Of a DNA stretch of 7,238 bases, positions 1 to 6,004 are shown piece by piece. This stretch comes from JBKJTP01 sp046590195 (lineage in GTDB: Bacteria > Bacteroidota > Ignavibacteria > Palsa-1295), in assembly GCA_046590195.1 (NCBI GenBank), contig JBKJTP010000155.1, positions 1-7,238 on the forward strand. The letters run 5' to 3'. The notes beneath the pieces are model-generated. The model was not told the origin of the DNA, ran no database searches, and was given only the letters and a program-made list of their open reading frames with translations. Position 1 is the first letter of the stretch; each line of letters begins with the position of its first letter. The position numbers and the translations under genes were made by a program.

Positions 1-58
1 GGCAGATATAAATGAGAAGGGAGCGGTGGCCACCGCTCCCTTCTCATTTATATCTGCC
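1..58. repeat. Perfect 58-bp palindrome, 29-bp arms, no spacer; possible bidirectional terminator
   Basis: Bases 1-29 are the exact reverse complement of bases 30-58, with no mismatch and no spacer. The inner part (about 15-44) is GC-rich and the outer parts are AT-rich. It begins 5 bases beyond the stop codon of the leftward lipoprotein gene at 64-783, so it could fold as its transcription terminator, or serve both that gene and a convergent gene left of the window. It has no clean T-run, unlike the terminator at 1809-1839, so the terminator role is only moderately supported. The left arm reaches base 1, so its true length cannot be seen. A fold-back assembly artefact at a contig end is a real alternative. 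Confidence 0.9.
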
Positions 59-63
59 AAATG

Positions 64-783
64 TTACAGTGTGAACCTCACTAGTGTCCACGTTTCGCCG
101 CCATTCGGGAAGGGAGCAAAGTCGTGATTGCTAAAGATCTTTTGCTTGCGCGCAACAAACGCCTTGAGTTCTGTACTATAGGCATAGATAATGCGAACGC
201 GCGTGAAGGAGACAAGCCCCTGCACGCCGACCCCGATATAGTACTCGATGAATGTTTCCTCAGTTGCGTAGCTCTTGCCATTGACAGTGACCGAGCCCGC
301 ACCGACATATCCGGTCTTGACCGATGTATGTACGATCGCTGGTCTCGGTCCCGACTGAGTCTGGATCGTAGTAGCGCTATCCTCCTCAAGGATGGTGATC
401 GAGGATTCCTTCGTAGCGATGGGGAGCACTGACCAGAATTCAGGATATCTCACTCCCGTCATCTGTATTTCAAGCGTAGGCTGATAGAGTGATAGATTGC
501 TATCTGGAAGCAAACGGTAGATAGTTGTGTCGGTGAGCGAGGCTACGAAATGCGCATGCAGTTGTCCAGCGTATGCGGTATCGATAGAAGACACCGTAGA
601 CGTCAATGTATCAGTCGAGGAGAGACCGGTCCAAAGCGTATCGCTGTACGTCCTGTGCTCGAATGTAAAAGTACTGCCTGCACGGATCATCGGATCCTCA
701 GTTGGTGGAGCGACCGCGTCTTCGGCGCACGAGCTGAGCGACAACGCGGAGAGTAGGCTTAGAGATAGTATGAGTTTACGCAT
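64..783 (-). CDS. Predicted lipoprotein of unknown function
   Basis: This is a 239-residue protein with a short lipoprotein signal peptide: charged start (Arg2, Lys3), hydrophobic stretch 4-17, and lipobox L-S-S-C ending at Cys19. It is therefore predicted to be exported and lipid-anchored. The mature part starts with an acidic, proline-containing linker and continues as a Thr/Ser-rich, beta-strand-like sequence. I recognise no catalytic motif or named domain, and it has no C-terminal type IX sorting domain. The ATG at 781-783 places the signal peptide correctly. No Shine-Dalgarno precedes it; the upstream sequence is T-rich. It lies 37 bases downstream of the stop of the winged-helix gene on the same strand with no clear terminator between, so it could be the third gene of that operon. 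That it is a lipoprotein is well supported; its function is unknown. Confidence 0.85.
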   Translation of the reverse strand: MRKLILSLSLLSALSLSSCAEDAVAPPTEDPMIRAGSTFTFEHRTYSDTLWTGLSSTDTLTSTVSSIDTAYAGQLHAHFVASLTDTTIYRLLPDSNLSLYQPTLEIQMTGVRYPEFWSVLPIATKESSITILEEDSATTIQTQSGPRPAIVHTSVKTGYVGAGSVTVNGKSYATEETFIEYYIGVGVQGLVSFTRVRIIYAYSTELKAFVARKQKIFSNHDFAPFPNGGETWTLVRFTL

Positions 784-820
784 AATGAAAAAATAGGATA
801 CGGTTAATATTGAAAGCGCA

Positions 821-1117
821 CTAAGGCTTGATCAGCTTTTCGAGCTGCTCGACATAGGCTTCGAATGCTCTTCGTCCCTGCGCTGTGAGCTTGTAACGGC
901 TTTGTGGTTTGCGGTCGACGAACGTCTTCTTCACTCCGATGTACTTCGCTTCCTCAAGCTTTTTGAGATGCACGCTCAGATTGCCGTCGGTGGCTTGTAC
1001 CTTCTCTTTGAGGAAGTTGAAGTCTGCTTCATCCACTGCAATGAGCACGGCCATGATCGCGAGCCGGATGCGCGAGTGAATGACGTCGTCAATGTGCTGG
1101 TAATTGAAATCGCTCAA
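821..1117 (-). CDS. Winged-helix transcriptional regulator (HTH_34/MarR-ArsR-like)
   Basis: This small 98-residue DNA-binding protein is almost entirely one winged helix-turn-helix domain. Helix 1 is around residues 9-28 (IHSRIRLAIMAVL). A second helix covers about 32-41. The recognition helix is about 43-58 (TDGNLSVHLKKLEEA). The beta-wing (about 60-77) holds basic residues and the PQSRYKLT pattern usual for single-domain regulators of this class, and a C-terminal helix probably dimerises. The start is read as TTG at 1115-1117, because no upstream in-frame ATG exists before the TGA of the preceding gene; the next internal ATG would delete helix 1. The gene follows the membrane-protein gene by 24 bases in the same reading frame. 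Small regulators of this type often sit beside a membrane protein in Bacteroidota. Autoregulation of the operon is plausible but no operator was identified. Confidence 0.87.
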   Translation of the reverse strand: MSDFNYQHIDDVIHSRIRLAIMAVLIAVDEADFNFLKEKVQATDGNLSVHLKKLEEAKYIGVKKTFVDRKPQSRYKLTAQGRRAFEAYVEQLEKLIKP

Positions 1118-1141
1118 ACGAATGCTAAGAAGTAAGTGAGA

Positions 1142-1747
1142 TCAGGCAAGCGCGCCAGCCGTCATTACTGTGGTCTGGCTCTTCCATCGGCGATAGAGTA
1201 GTATACCTGGAACGATCTGCAACGCGATCATGAGCACGCAATAGAGGCCAAGCGTATGCGGGCTATCCCAGAGGAACATCACGATTGCGCCGATCCACCA
1301 GCCGAACGCGAGATTGCGAAACCACTTGAGATCGTAGATGATACCGGATACGTAATACGATACCGCGAGGAAGCAGGCCATCAGAGGTGAGATAGCCATT
1401 GGGTGGATCGAGTGCGATAGCGAGCCGACAAATCCGACGAGCGCCATCGAGATGCCGAGTGCCGTCCATAAGCGACCGAGCAAAGTACCGGCGAAGGTCT
1501 GCACCGGGCTCTGACTGCGCTTGCGGCCATACAGGATGGAGAAGATGATGCCGCTCACGATCGCGACAAGCCACACCCAGCCGGACCAGCTCCAGCCGTC
1601 GTACAGCCGTTCGATGTAGATCGCGCCGACGCCGATTGTAACCAGCACACCCCACACGATGAAGCTCAGTCCATTATCGACCACCGACCTTCGGCTGTCC
1701 TGAATGACCCTCTTAAGAAACGCGAGTTCTTCCGATGCTCTGTCCAT
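1142..1747 (-). CDS. Six-helix integral membrane protein of unknown function
   Basis: Read from the ATG at 1745-1747, this is a 201-residue protein. It has an amphipathic, charged N-terminus (residues 1-24, MDRASEELAFLKRVIQDSRR) that is probably cytoplasmic. About six hydrophobic segments follow, near 25-45, 56-74, 89-110, 117-138, 142-160 and 164-184, and then a short basic tail. No transport or catalytic motif is visible. The frame is open further upstream to a TTG at 1810, but that lies inside the T-tract of the terminator of the preceding gene, so the internal ATG is preferred. It is the first gene of a probable operon with the winged-helix regulator 24 bases downstream. This pairing of a small regulator and a membrane protein suggests a locally regulated membrane function, which remains unknown. 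Confidence 0.83.
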   Translation of the reverse strand: MDRASEELAFLKRVIQDSRRSVVDNGLSFIVWGVLVTIGVGAIYIERLYDGWSWSGWVWLVAIVSGIIFSILYGRKRSQSPVQTFAGTLLGRLWTALGISMALVGFVGSLSHSIHPMAISPLMACFLAVSYYVSGIIYDLKWFRNLAFGWWIGAIVMFLWDSPHTLGLYCVLMIALQIVPGILLYRRWKSQTTVMTAGALA

Positions 1748-1808
1748 AAAGTACTTTGAAAAATAAAGTGACGCGAGTATATACAGCGGCCGAGTCCCGA
1801 TAGTTTCC

Positions 1809-1839
1809 AAAAAAAGGCCTCCCGGGTGGGGGAGGCCTT
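1809..1839 (-). terminator. Rho-independent terminator of the Asp-box lipoprotein gene
   Basis: On the minus strand, bases 1839-1830 pair perfectly with 1823-1814 (stem AAGGCCTCCC with its complement, 10 bp) around a 6-base loop, and the transcript ends in a run of seven T (1815-1809). It lies 37 bases beyond the stop codon of the gene at 1877-3739 and before the ATG of the membrane-protein gene. It therefore separates the two leftward transcription units. Confidence 0.9.
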
Positions 1840-1876
1840 GCGCAGATCGATATTATTTATCAGCCATTGGCATTTG

Positions 1877-3739
1877 TTACTTTAGAGAGGAAGGGGTGTA
1901 CATAATGCGCGACTTACTATTGGTCACCTCCAGGCTGATGAAATAGAGCTTGTTATCTACTGTCAGTTTCCACTCACGCGGGCGCTCATTGGCCCAGTTG
2001 AATCCATCTAGCGTTATCTCGCTGCCCTGAACCGTAGCATACTCGCCAAAAGATAGCTTGCCTTGCTTGAACTGCAACGCGTGTGTGTTCGAGAACGCGA
2101 TCGGGGCGAACTCCGGGACGATCTGATCTATCCACGTCACACCACCATCCTGCGACTGGTACCTGTACGTCTGGTATTGTTGCGTGAATCCATTTAGCGT
2201 GGAGACTGTACCGTATAGCAAGCCATCCGGATTTGCAACGAGATTCTCTATCCCACCAGGCGAGTTGCCATTTGGCTTAAGCGCACCTTGTGCATCCAGG
2301 CGGACAGTTGCGCCGCTCGGATAGTGTTGATTGTAGTAGAAGCCGATCGGTACAATGAAGTCACCCGTATGGGTCGCGAGCGTGCTCATGACTGTAGGCG
2401 TGCCGAGTCCCGGAATGTAATCGAACGCGCTTCTGACCACTCTACCGGCTACCGGATCGAAGAAGTCCCCAGAAGTTGAGGATGTCAGTAGGATCTTGTT
2501 GTCCTTGTTCACGGCGAAGCTCTGAAAGCGCCCGCGATTCATGCCGAAGGTCTCCCATGTGCTCCCTGTACGCTTGAAGAGCGTGTGGTTCGCCAGCATA
2601 TAAAGCTCGCCCGCTGGGTTGATCGCGATATCGCTAATGGTCTCAACGGGAAGCGTGCCGCGCGATTGCCATGTTGCTCCGGAGTTACTCGATACGAATC
2701 CGCCGCCCATCGTGCCGGTCATTGCATCCGAGAAGAATCCACCATCGATCAAGACGACGCGACCGCCGTTGATGCTGAACGCTGACGAATTGCAGAAGAG
2801 GAGATGCTTCCAAGTTGCTCCGCCATCAGTTGAGCGCATCAACTGCGACATCGCGGTGTGAAAAGAATAGCCGGTCGCTCCAAGTCCACTGATCACATAG
2901 AGCGCGCCATCATTACCCTCTAGTAACGAGATCACGTTTAGCGATACATTCGCAGTGACGTCAGAAAATGTGGCGCCGCCATCCACTGAGCGCTTAAGTC
3001 CGCCGAAGCCCTTTACATAAGAATAGATCGCACCAGTGCTCGTCGCTAACGCTCGGACACCCTCAAAGTTTTGCCCTTGAGTAGTGACCATTGTCCACGA
3101 CGCGCCATCGTCAGTGGTGCGGAATACGCCGCTCGGCCCTACCCAAAGCGGATCATCGTTCTGATCGAACGTGATATCGAACGACGACATCGCAGCGCCC
3201 GGCGGATTGCTCAACATTTGCCAACTGCCGCCGTTGTCGCGGCTGAAGTAGGTGACGCCGCGCGACGAACCGTGCGTGATCACAATGTACGGATCGTTCT
3301 TCGAAGTGAACTTGAACTCCGCGTCCGAGATGTTATACTGTATCTGGTAAGGGGTCGTCTTAAAGGTCTTCGTATTCAGATCATAGGTTCGGATCTCCTT
3401 ATCCAGCGTTACCGTGTAGACTGCATCAGCGTTCAATGCACCGAGCGCAAGATGCCCGTCATCGGAATTGATCTCCTGACCATTCTCGAAGTTCAGATCG
3501 TATCGCATGATCTTCCCATCGAGGATCGCAACGATCGCATCGTCCAGCACTTCGACATCGGTGAAATTTCCACCGAGCATTGGCAGGTCTGATATCTCAG
3601 CAATGGTAACCTTCTTGCCACCGCTTCCACCGCCGTCCGGTTCGGGCTCGGTAGCCTTCTCGCAGGAGCTGAGCAGGAGAGGGGAAACAAGAAGTATGAA
3701 AAGGTATCGGTAAATGAAAGGTCTCACGTGTTGCTTCAT
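1877..3739 (-). CDS. Asp-box (BNR-repeat) beta-propeller lipoprotein
   Basis: The ATG at 3737-3739 gives a 620-residue lipoprotein. It has a signal peptide (residues 1-25), lipobox L-S-S-C ending at Cys26, and a flexible Glu/Pro/Gly-rich linker (about 27-43). Six Asp-box motifs, pattern S-x-D-x-G-x-x-W/F, lie near residues 166 (SRDNGGSW), 208 (TTDDGASW), 251 (SVDGGATF), 303 (STDGGATW), 350 (SSNSGATW, Asp replaced) and 529 (SQDGGVTW). Such repeats form the blade hairpins of sialidase/VPS10/YCF48-like propellers, so a surface-anchored propeller is likely. The Asp-boxes are structural and no sialidase catalytic residues are evident, so no enzyme activity is claimed. An in-frame ATG at 3763 and a TTG at 3799 exist. 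They lie at or upstream of the predicted transcription start, so the shorter form, which gives a normal signal peptide, is preferred. The gene is monocistronic, between a promoter at 3769-3800 and the terminator at 1809-1839. Confidence 0.9.
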   Translation of the reverse strand: MKQHVRPFIYRYLFILLVSPLLLSSCEKATEPEPDGGGSGGKKVTIAEISDLPMLGGNFTDVEVLDDAIVAILDGKIMRYDLNFENGQEINSDDGHLALGALNADAVYTVTLDKEIRTYDLNTKTFKTTPYQIQYNISDAEFKFTSKNDPYIVITHGSSRGVTYFSRDNGGSWQMLSNPPGAAMSSFDITFDQNDDPLWVGPSGVFRTTDDGASWTMVTTQGQNFEGVRALATSTGAIYSYVKGFGGLKRSVDGGATFSDVTANVSLNVISLLEGNDGALYVISGLGATGYSFHTAMSQLMRSTDGGATWKHLLFCNSSAFSINGGRVVLIDGGFFSDAMTGTMGGGFVSSNSGATWQSRGTLPVETISDIAINPAGELYMLANHTLFKRTGSTWETFGMNRGRFQSFAVNKDNKILLTSSTSGDFFDPVAGRVVRSAFDYIPGLGTPTVMSTLATHTGDFIVPIGFYYNQHYPSGATVRLDAQGALKPNGNSPGGIENLVANPDGLLYGTVSTLNGFTQQYQTYRYQSQDGGVTWIDQIVPEFAPIAFSNTHALQFKQGKLSFGEYATVQGSEITLDGFNWANERPREWKLTVDNKLYFISLEVTNSKSRIMYTPSSLK

Positions 3740-3768
3740 CAGATAAATGGAAGGAGATGTCATGGCTA

Positions 3769-3800
3769 CAAAGATACGACAACGAGCGTAGCTAGTCAAA
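3769..3800 (-). promoter_or_regulatory. Bacteroidota-type promoter of the Asp-box lipoprotein gene
   Basis: On the minus strand, TTTG (3800-3797) and TATCTTTG (3776-3769) are separated by 20 bases. This matches the known Bacteroidota sigma-A arrangement of TTG/TTTG at -33 and TAnnTTTG at -7. The predicted transcript would start a few bases further on, leaving a short leader before the ATG at 3739. The 14 bases ctacaaagatacga (plus strand, 3766-3779) recur exactly at the promoter of the DUF1801/YdeI operon. Confidence 0.72.
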
Positions 3801-3838
3801 GACGAAAAATGGCGAATTCTTACCCGTTACGTTAATAG

Positions 3839-3858
3839 AAAACCCTCCGTTCGAAGGG
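3839..3858 (-). terminator. Probable rho-independent terminator of the SRPBCC operon
   Basis: Read leftward, CCCTTC pairs with GGAGGG (one G-U pair) around the tetraloop GAAC and is followed by TTTTCTATTAA. It lies 26 bases beyond the stop codon of the SRPBCC gene. The stem is short (6 bp) and the T-run is four bases, so it is weaker than the terminator at 1809-1839. Its position at the end of a leftward operon supports the call. Confidence 0.6.
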
Positions 3859-3884
3859 CAATCTCGGATCTGAGGCTCAATCAA

Positions 3885-4319
3885 TCAGCCTGCTTCGACG
3901 AATCTCTTGAAATCCTTAAGCATCTTGAGCGTCTGCTTCCTGAACGCCCCAGGCATCACGAAGGCGATCACTCGCATGAATCCCCTGAACTCGAACTCAG
4001 TCTCGATGGCGTACCGGGTCCGGGTGGGCGAGAGCACTTCAAAGGTGTTTGTATTAATGTTCTTCACCCCGTTTGCATCATAGAGCACATCGAACCTCTC
4101 GGGCAAGCTGTTATTTAGGATCGTCTCGACCATCTCGATCTTCCGTTTTCCCATTTGATAGGAGAGGGCCATGGTCGATCCGTTGGCTCCAGGCGCGCCC
4201 TGCAGCAGTTTATAGCCAATGAGCCCTTCCTGCCACTTGTGCATGCTCTCGATGTCCTGAAATTTCTCGACCACTGTGGCGAGTGGTCGGTCGATGTCGA
4301 TACTTGATGAGTACTTCAT
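3885..4319 (-). CDS. SRPBCC (START/polyketide cyclase-like) family protein
   Basis: This 144-residue protein has the layout of the SRPBCC helix-grip fold. A first strand (about residues 2-9, KYSSSIDI) leads into a helix with the usual RPLATVVEKFQDIESMHKWQEG pattern (11-32). Then come strands around 33-40, 48-55, 58-69, 75-81 and 87-111, and a long C-terminal helix (about 125-143, KQTLKMLKDFKRFVEAG). Members of this fold bind hydrophobic ligands in the cavity between sheet and helix; the ligand here cannot be inferred. The ORF extends upstream, but the extension is Arg/Lys-rich, unlike the fold, and overlaps the preceding gene in another frame. The ATG at 4317-4319, whose product begins directly with the first strand, is therefore chosen. 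It starts 41 bases after the stop of the DUF1801/YdeI gene and is probably co-transcribed with it. Confidence 0.87.
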   Translation of the reverse strand: MKYSSSIDIDRPLATVVEKFQDIESMHKWQEGLIGYKLLQGAPGANGSTMALSYQMGKRKIEMVETILNNSLPERFDVLYDANGVKNINTNTFEVLSPTRTRYAIETEFEFRGFMRVIAFVMPGAFRKQTLKMLKDFKRFVEAG

Positions 4320-4360
4320 TGCGTGTTTACTTCGTATTAGTACGCATTCTTCCTGTCCGG

Positions 4361-4966
4361 TTACTTTTTTTGTTGATATTTCCAGTGGCGGTGCTTGCCC
4401 TCGCCGATCCACTCTATCGCGGTCTCGAGTCGCTTCGTACGCGTGGCATCCGTCTTTGCCTCCTCGAGCCACACAATATAATCGCGCTTCGCACCAGGCG
4501 GGAATGCATCGAAATTCTTCCTAGCTGATGCCTTCTTCTTGAAGGCAGCAGTCATGTACGCCGGCGTAGGCGGCACTTTGATCTCCTTCTTCGGTACCGC
4601 AGTGATCTTCACGCCCTGCTCATTTAGCCTCATCGCCTGCTTCATAAACGCGACGAGCACGCGGTCGGAAGGAAGATCATCGAGTGAGGTGATCTTGCCG
4701 AAGCCACCCATGCCACCCTCGGTCAGATAACCCTTCGGATCATCGAGCAACTTCGTCTTCCAGAATCCAAAAGCGCAATGCGCCTTGAATGCCACGAACT
4801 GGCAGAACGGATCGCCGAGATAATCAAATGCCGGCGAGCTCCACTTCAGCGTCTCCTCGACATCCGGACACGTCTCGTGAATGAGCTCGCGAAGATGCGT
4901 CAGAATAGGTTGCGCGAATGGCTGCGCCTTCGCGATGTATGCGTCGATACGTTTATCTCGGGGCAT
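4361..4966 (-). CDS. DUF1801 / YdeI-OmdA-like protein
   Basis: This 201-residue cytoplasmic protein appears to have two parts. Residues about 8-110 resemble DUF1801, with the stretch CPDVEETLKWSSPAFDY (33-49) and following strands (CQFVAFKAHCAFGFWK) typical of that domain. Residues about 135-195 resemble the C-terminal YdeI/OmpD-associated (OmdA) domain, with FPPGAKRDYIVWLEEAKTD followed by a basic helix (TRTKRLETAIEWIGEGK). YdeI in Salmonella has been linked to antimicrobial peptide resistance, but the biochemical activity of these domains is not established and none is claimed. The ATG at 4964-4966 is preferred over a GTG two codons upstream. It is the first gene of a two-gene operon with the SRPBCC protein, with a predicted TATCTTTG promoter about 32 bases upstream. 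The domain calls rest on remembered family patterns. Confidence 0.87.
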   Translation of the reverse strand: MPRDKRIDAYIAKAQPFAQPILTHLRELIHETCPDVEETLKWSSPAFDYLGDPFCQFVAFKAHCAFGFWKTKLLDDPKGYLTEGGMGGFGKITSLDDLPSDRVLVAFMKQAMRLNEQGVKITAVPKKEIKVPPTPAYMTAAFKKKASARKNFDAFPPGAKRDYIVWLEEAKTDATRTKRLETAIEWIGEGKHRHWKYQQKK

Positions 4967-4998
4967 GAACACGGAAGTTGAGTTGTGTCAATTCTCTA

Positions 4999-5006
4999 CA
5001 AAGATA
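4999..5006 (-). promoter_or_regulatory. Bacteroidota-type -7 element of the DUF1801/SRPBCC operon
   Basis: The minus strand reads TATCTTTG, an exact match to TAnnTTTG, about 32 bases before the ATG at 4966. The surrounding 14 bases (plus strand 4996-5009, ctacaaagatacga) are identical to those at the Asp-box lipoprotein promoter. No TTG is found at the expected -33 spacing; the nearest TTG is about 27 bases upstream. The element is therefore less complete than the one at 3769-3800. Confidence 0.55.
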
Positions 5007-5100
5007 CGAAATTGATCGAAGGGGATGTGCGGGCAAGGCATACACGCAGACGATCATTCGGTAACAGGGTAGAAAGAACGAAAGGGCAGGGGATGGCCTT

Positions 5101-5131
5101 AAAAAAGGTCGCCGAGCGTATTGCGCTCGGC
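5101..5131 (-). terminator. Terminator-like hairpin facing left, with no leftward gene upstream
   Basis: Bases 5111-5118 (gccgagcg) pair perfectly with 5124-5131 (cgctcggc) around a 5-base loop. Read on the minus strand the hairpin is followed, after GACC, by six T (5106-5101). It would stop leftward transcription, but the genes to its right run rightward. Read on the plus strand it has no T-tract and would lie about 40 bases upstream of the potassium-channel ATG, either in its leader or upstream of its promoter. It may insulate the leftward operon from antisense transcription. Confidence 0.55.
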
Positions 5132-5173
5132 CTATGGCCCGCGCCTTAGCGTGTTCTCTTTCCGCCCTGTGTT

Positions 5174-6004
5174 ATGTCCTTGTCTGTTCCAATCAAGCAC
5201 CCGAGCGAGCGTGTAACTGCGCGCAAATACGTCAGCAACCTGCTGCTTACACATGCGATCGAATCGCGCATGGAGTTCTTCGTGCGCACATTGATCGGTG
5301 CGTTGATCGTGCTGAGCGTCACCGCAGTCATTCTCGATACGGAGCCCTACTTCAAGCAGTTCCACCATGCGTTTCGCATAATCGAGTACACTGCTGCGAT
5401 CGTCTTCACGATCGAGTACTTACTCAAGCTCTGGTGCTGCGTCGAGCTACCAAAATATGCAGATGCCTGGCATGGACGCTTCCGCTACGCGATGTCGTTC
5501 TTCGCGATCGTCGATCTCATCGCGATCGTGCCGTTCTTCCTGGTGCACTCGGGGCTCGAGGTCTTCCTCTCATTCCGTGCATTGATGCTCTTGCGTATTG
5601 TGCGGATACTGAAGTTCGGACAGTACTCGAAATCGATGGGGATGATACTGCGCGTGCTTCGCAACAAGCGCAAGGACATCGTGATGTCGATGTTCATCGT
5701 GACGGTGCTGCTTGTCATCAGTTCCTCGATCATGTATTTCGTCGAGCACGAAGCTCAGCCCCAGGCATTCATGAGCATACCGCGTGCGATGTGGTGGGGA
5801 GTAGCAACGCTGCTGACGATCGGCTATGGCGACATCTACCCGATCACCGCACTCGGCAAGATCTGCGCATCTATTATAAGTATGCTCGGCATCTCGATCG
5901 TCGCGATCCCTCCAGGCATCATCGTCTCCGGCTTCATCGAGCAACTTCACAAGCGCGAGCATCACGTCTGCGAGAACTGCGGACATGAGGTGCATATACA
6001 TTGA
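5174..6004 (+). CDS. Voltage-gated-type potassium channel (six-TM ion transporter family)
   Basis: This 276-residue inner-membrane channel subunit is expected to form a tetramer. Segments in order: S1 about 34-55, S2 about 67-90, S3 about 104-124, S4 about 133-151 (R135, R141, R144, K147 at mostly three-residue spacing), S5 about 168-190, pore helix and filter 200-221, S6 about 227-254. The filter TIGYGD (215-220) is the canonical potassium-selectivity signature, so the channel should be functional and K+-selective. S4 keeps three arginines and one lysine, which suggests a voltage sensor. The tail is short and ends in a Cys/His cluster (H263, H264, C266-x2-C269, H271, H274, H276), perhaps a metal-binding or zinc-ribbon-like end. 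It has no RCK/TrkA-N domain and no cyclic-nucleotide-binding domain. The ATG at 5174 is the first start after an in-frame TAG at 5147. The last four bases overlap the next gene. Confidence 0.95.
   Translation: MSLSVPIKHPSERVTARKYVSNLLLTHAIESRMEFFVRTLIGALIVLSVTAVILDTEPYFKQFHHAFRIIEYTAAIVFTIEYLLKLWCCVELPKYADAWHGRFRYAMSFFAIVDLIAIVPFFLVHSGLEVFLSFRALMLLRIVRILKFGQYSKSMGMILRVLRNKRKDIVMSMFIVTVLLVISSSIMYFVEHEAQPQAFMSIPRAMWWGVATLLTIGYGDIYPITALGKICASIISMLGISIVAIPPGIIVSGFIEQLHKREHHVCENCGHEVHIH
5987..5992 (+). promoter_or_regulatory. Shine-Dalgarno for the TTG-started VTT gene, inside the channel gene
   Basis: GAGGTG, complementary to the 16S rRNA anti-Shine-Dalgarno, lies 8 bases before the TTG at 6001, which is ideal spacing. 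Most other starts in the window lack any such site, so it is notable. It decides the start of the downstream gene: a TGA at 5986-5988 closes the frame upstream, and TTG is the only plausible start codon before residue 39. Confidence 0.75.

Larger units (their letters stand above)
4967..5173. other. Divergent intergenic region
   Basis: These 207 bases separate the leftward and rightward gene blocks. They contain the leftward TATCTTTG element and the leftward-facing hairpin. I found no convincing TTG/TAnnTTTG pair for the rightward potassium-channel operon and no Shine-Dalgarno before its ATG. An in-frame TAG at 5147-5149 limits the channel start to 5174 or later. No RNA gene is recognised here. 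Confidence 0.6.

Noticed and set aside
1748..1810. N-terminal extension of the membrane protein to a TTG at 1810
   Set aside because: The TTG sits in the T-tract of the preceding terminator, so no ordinary transcript of this operon would begin there. The ATG at 1747 gives a sensible N-terminus.
3071..3592. A 173-codon rightward open frame antisense to the Asp-box lipoprotein
   Set aside because: Arg/Ile-rich composition and no recognisable motif. The opposite strand carries Asp-boxes through the same bases.
4320..4472. N-terminal extension of the SRPBCC gene by 51 codons
   Set aside because: The extension is Arg/Lys/Asp-rich, overlaps the YdeI-domain coding sequence in another frame, and is not part of the SRPBCC fold.
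5134..5988. A 284-codon rightward open frame, longer than the channel gene
   Set aside because: Its translation is Arg/His/Asp/Ala-rich with no fold-like pattern. It overlaps in another frame the channel gene, which has a clear filter motif and TM segments, so it is a shadow.
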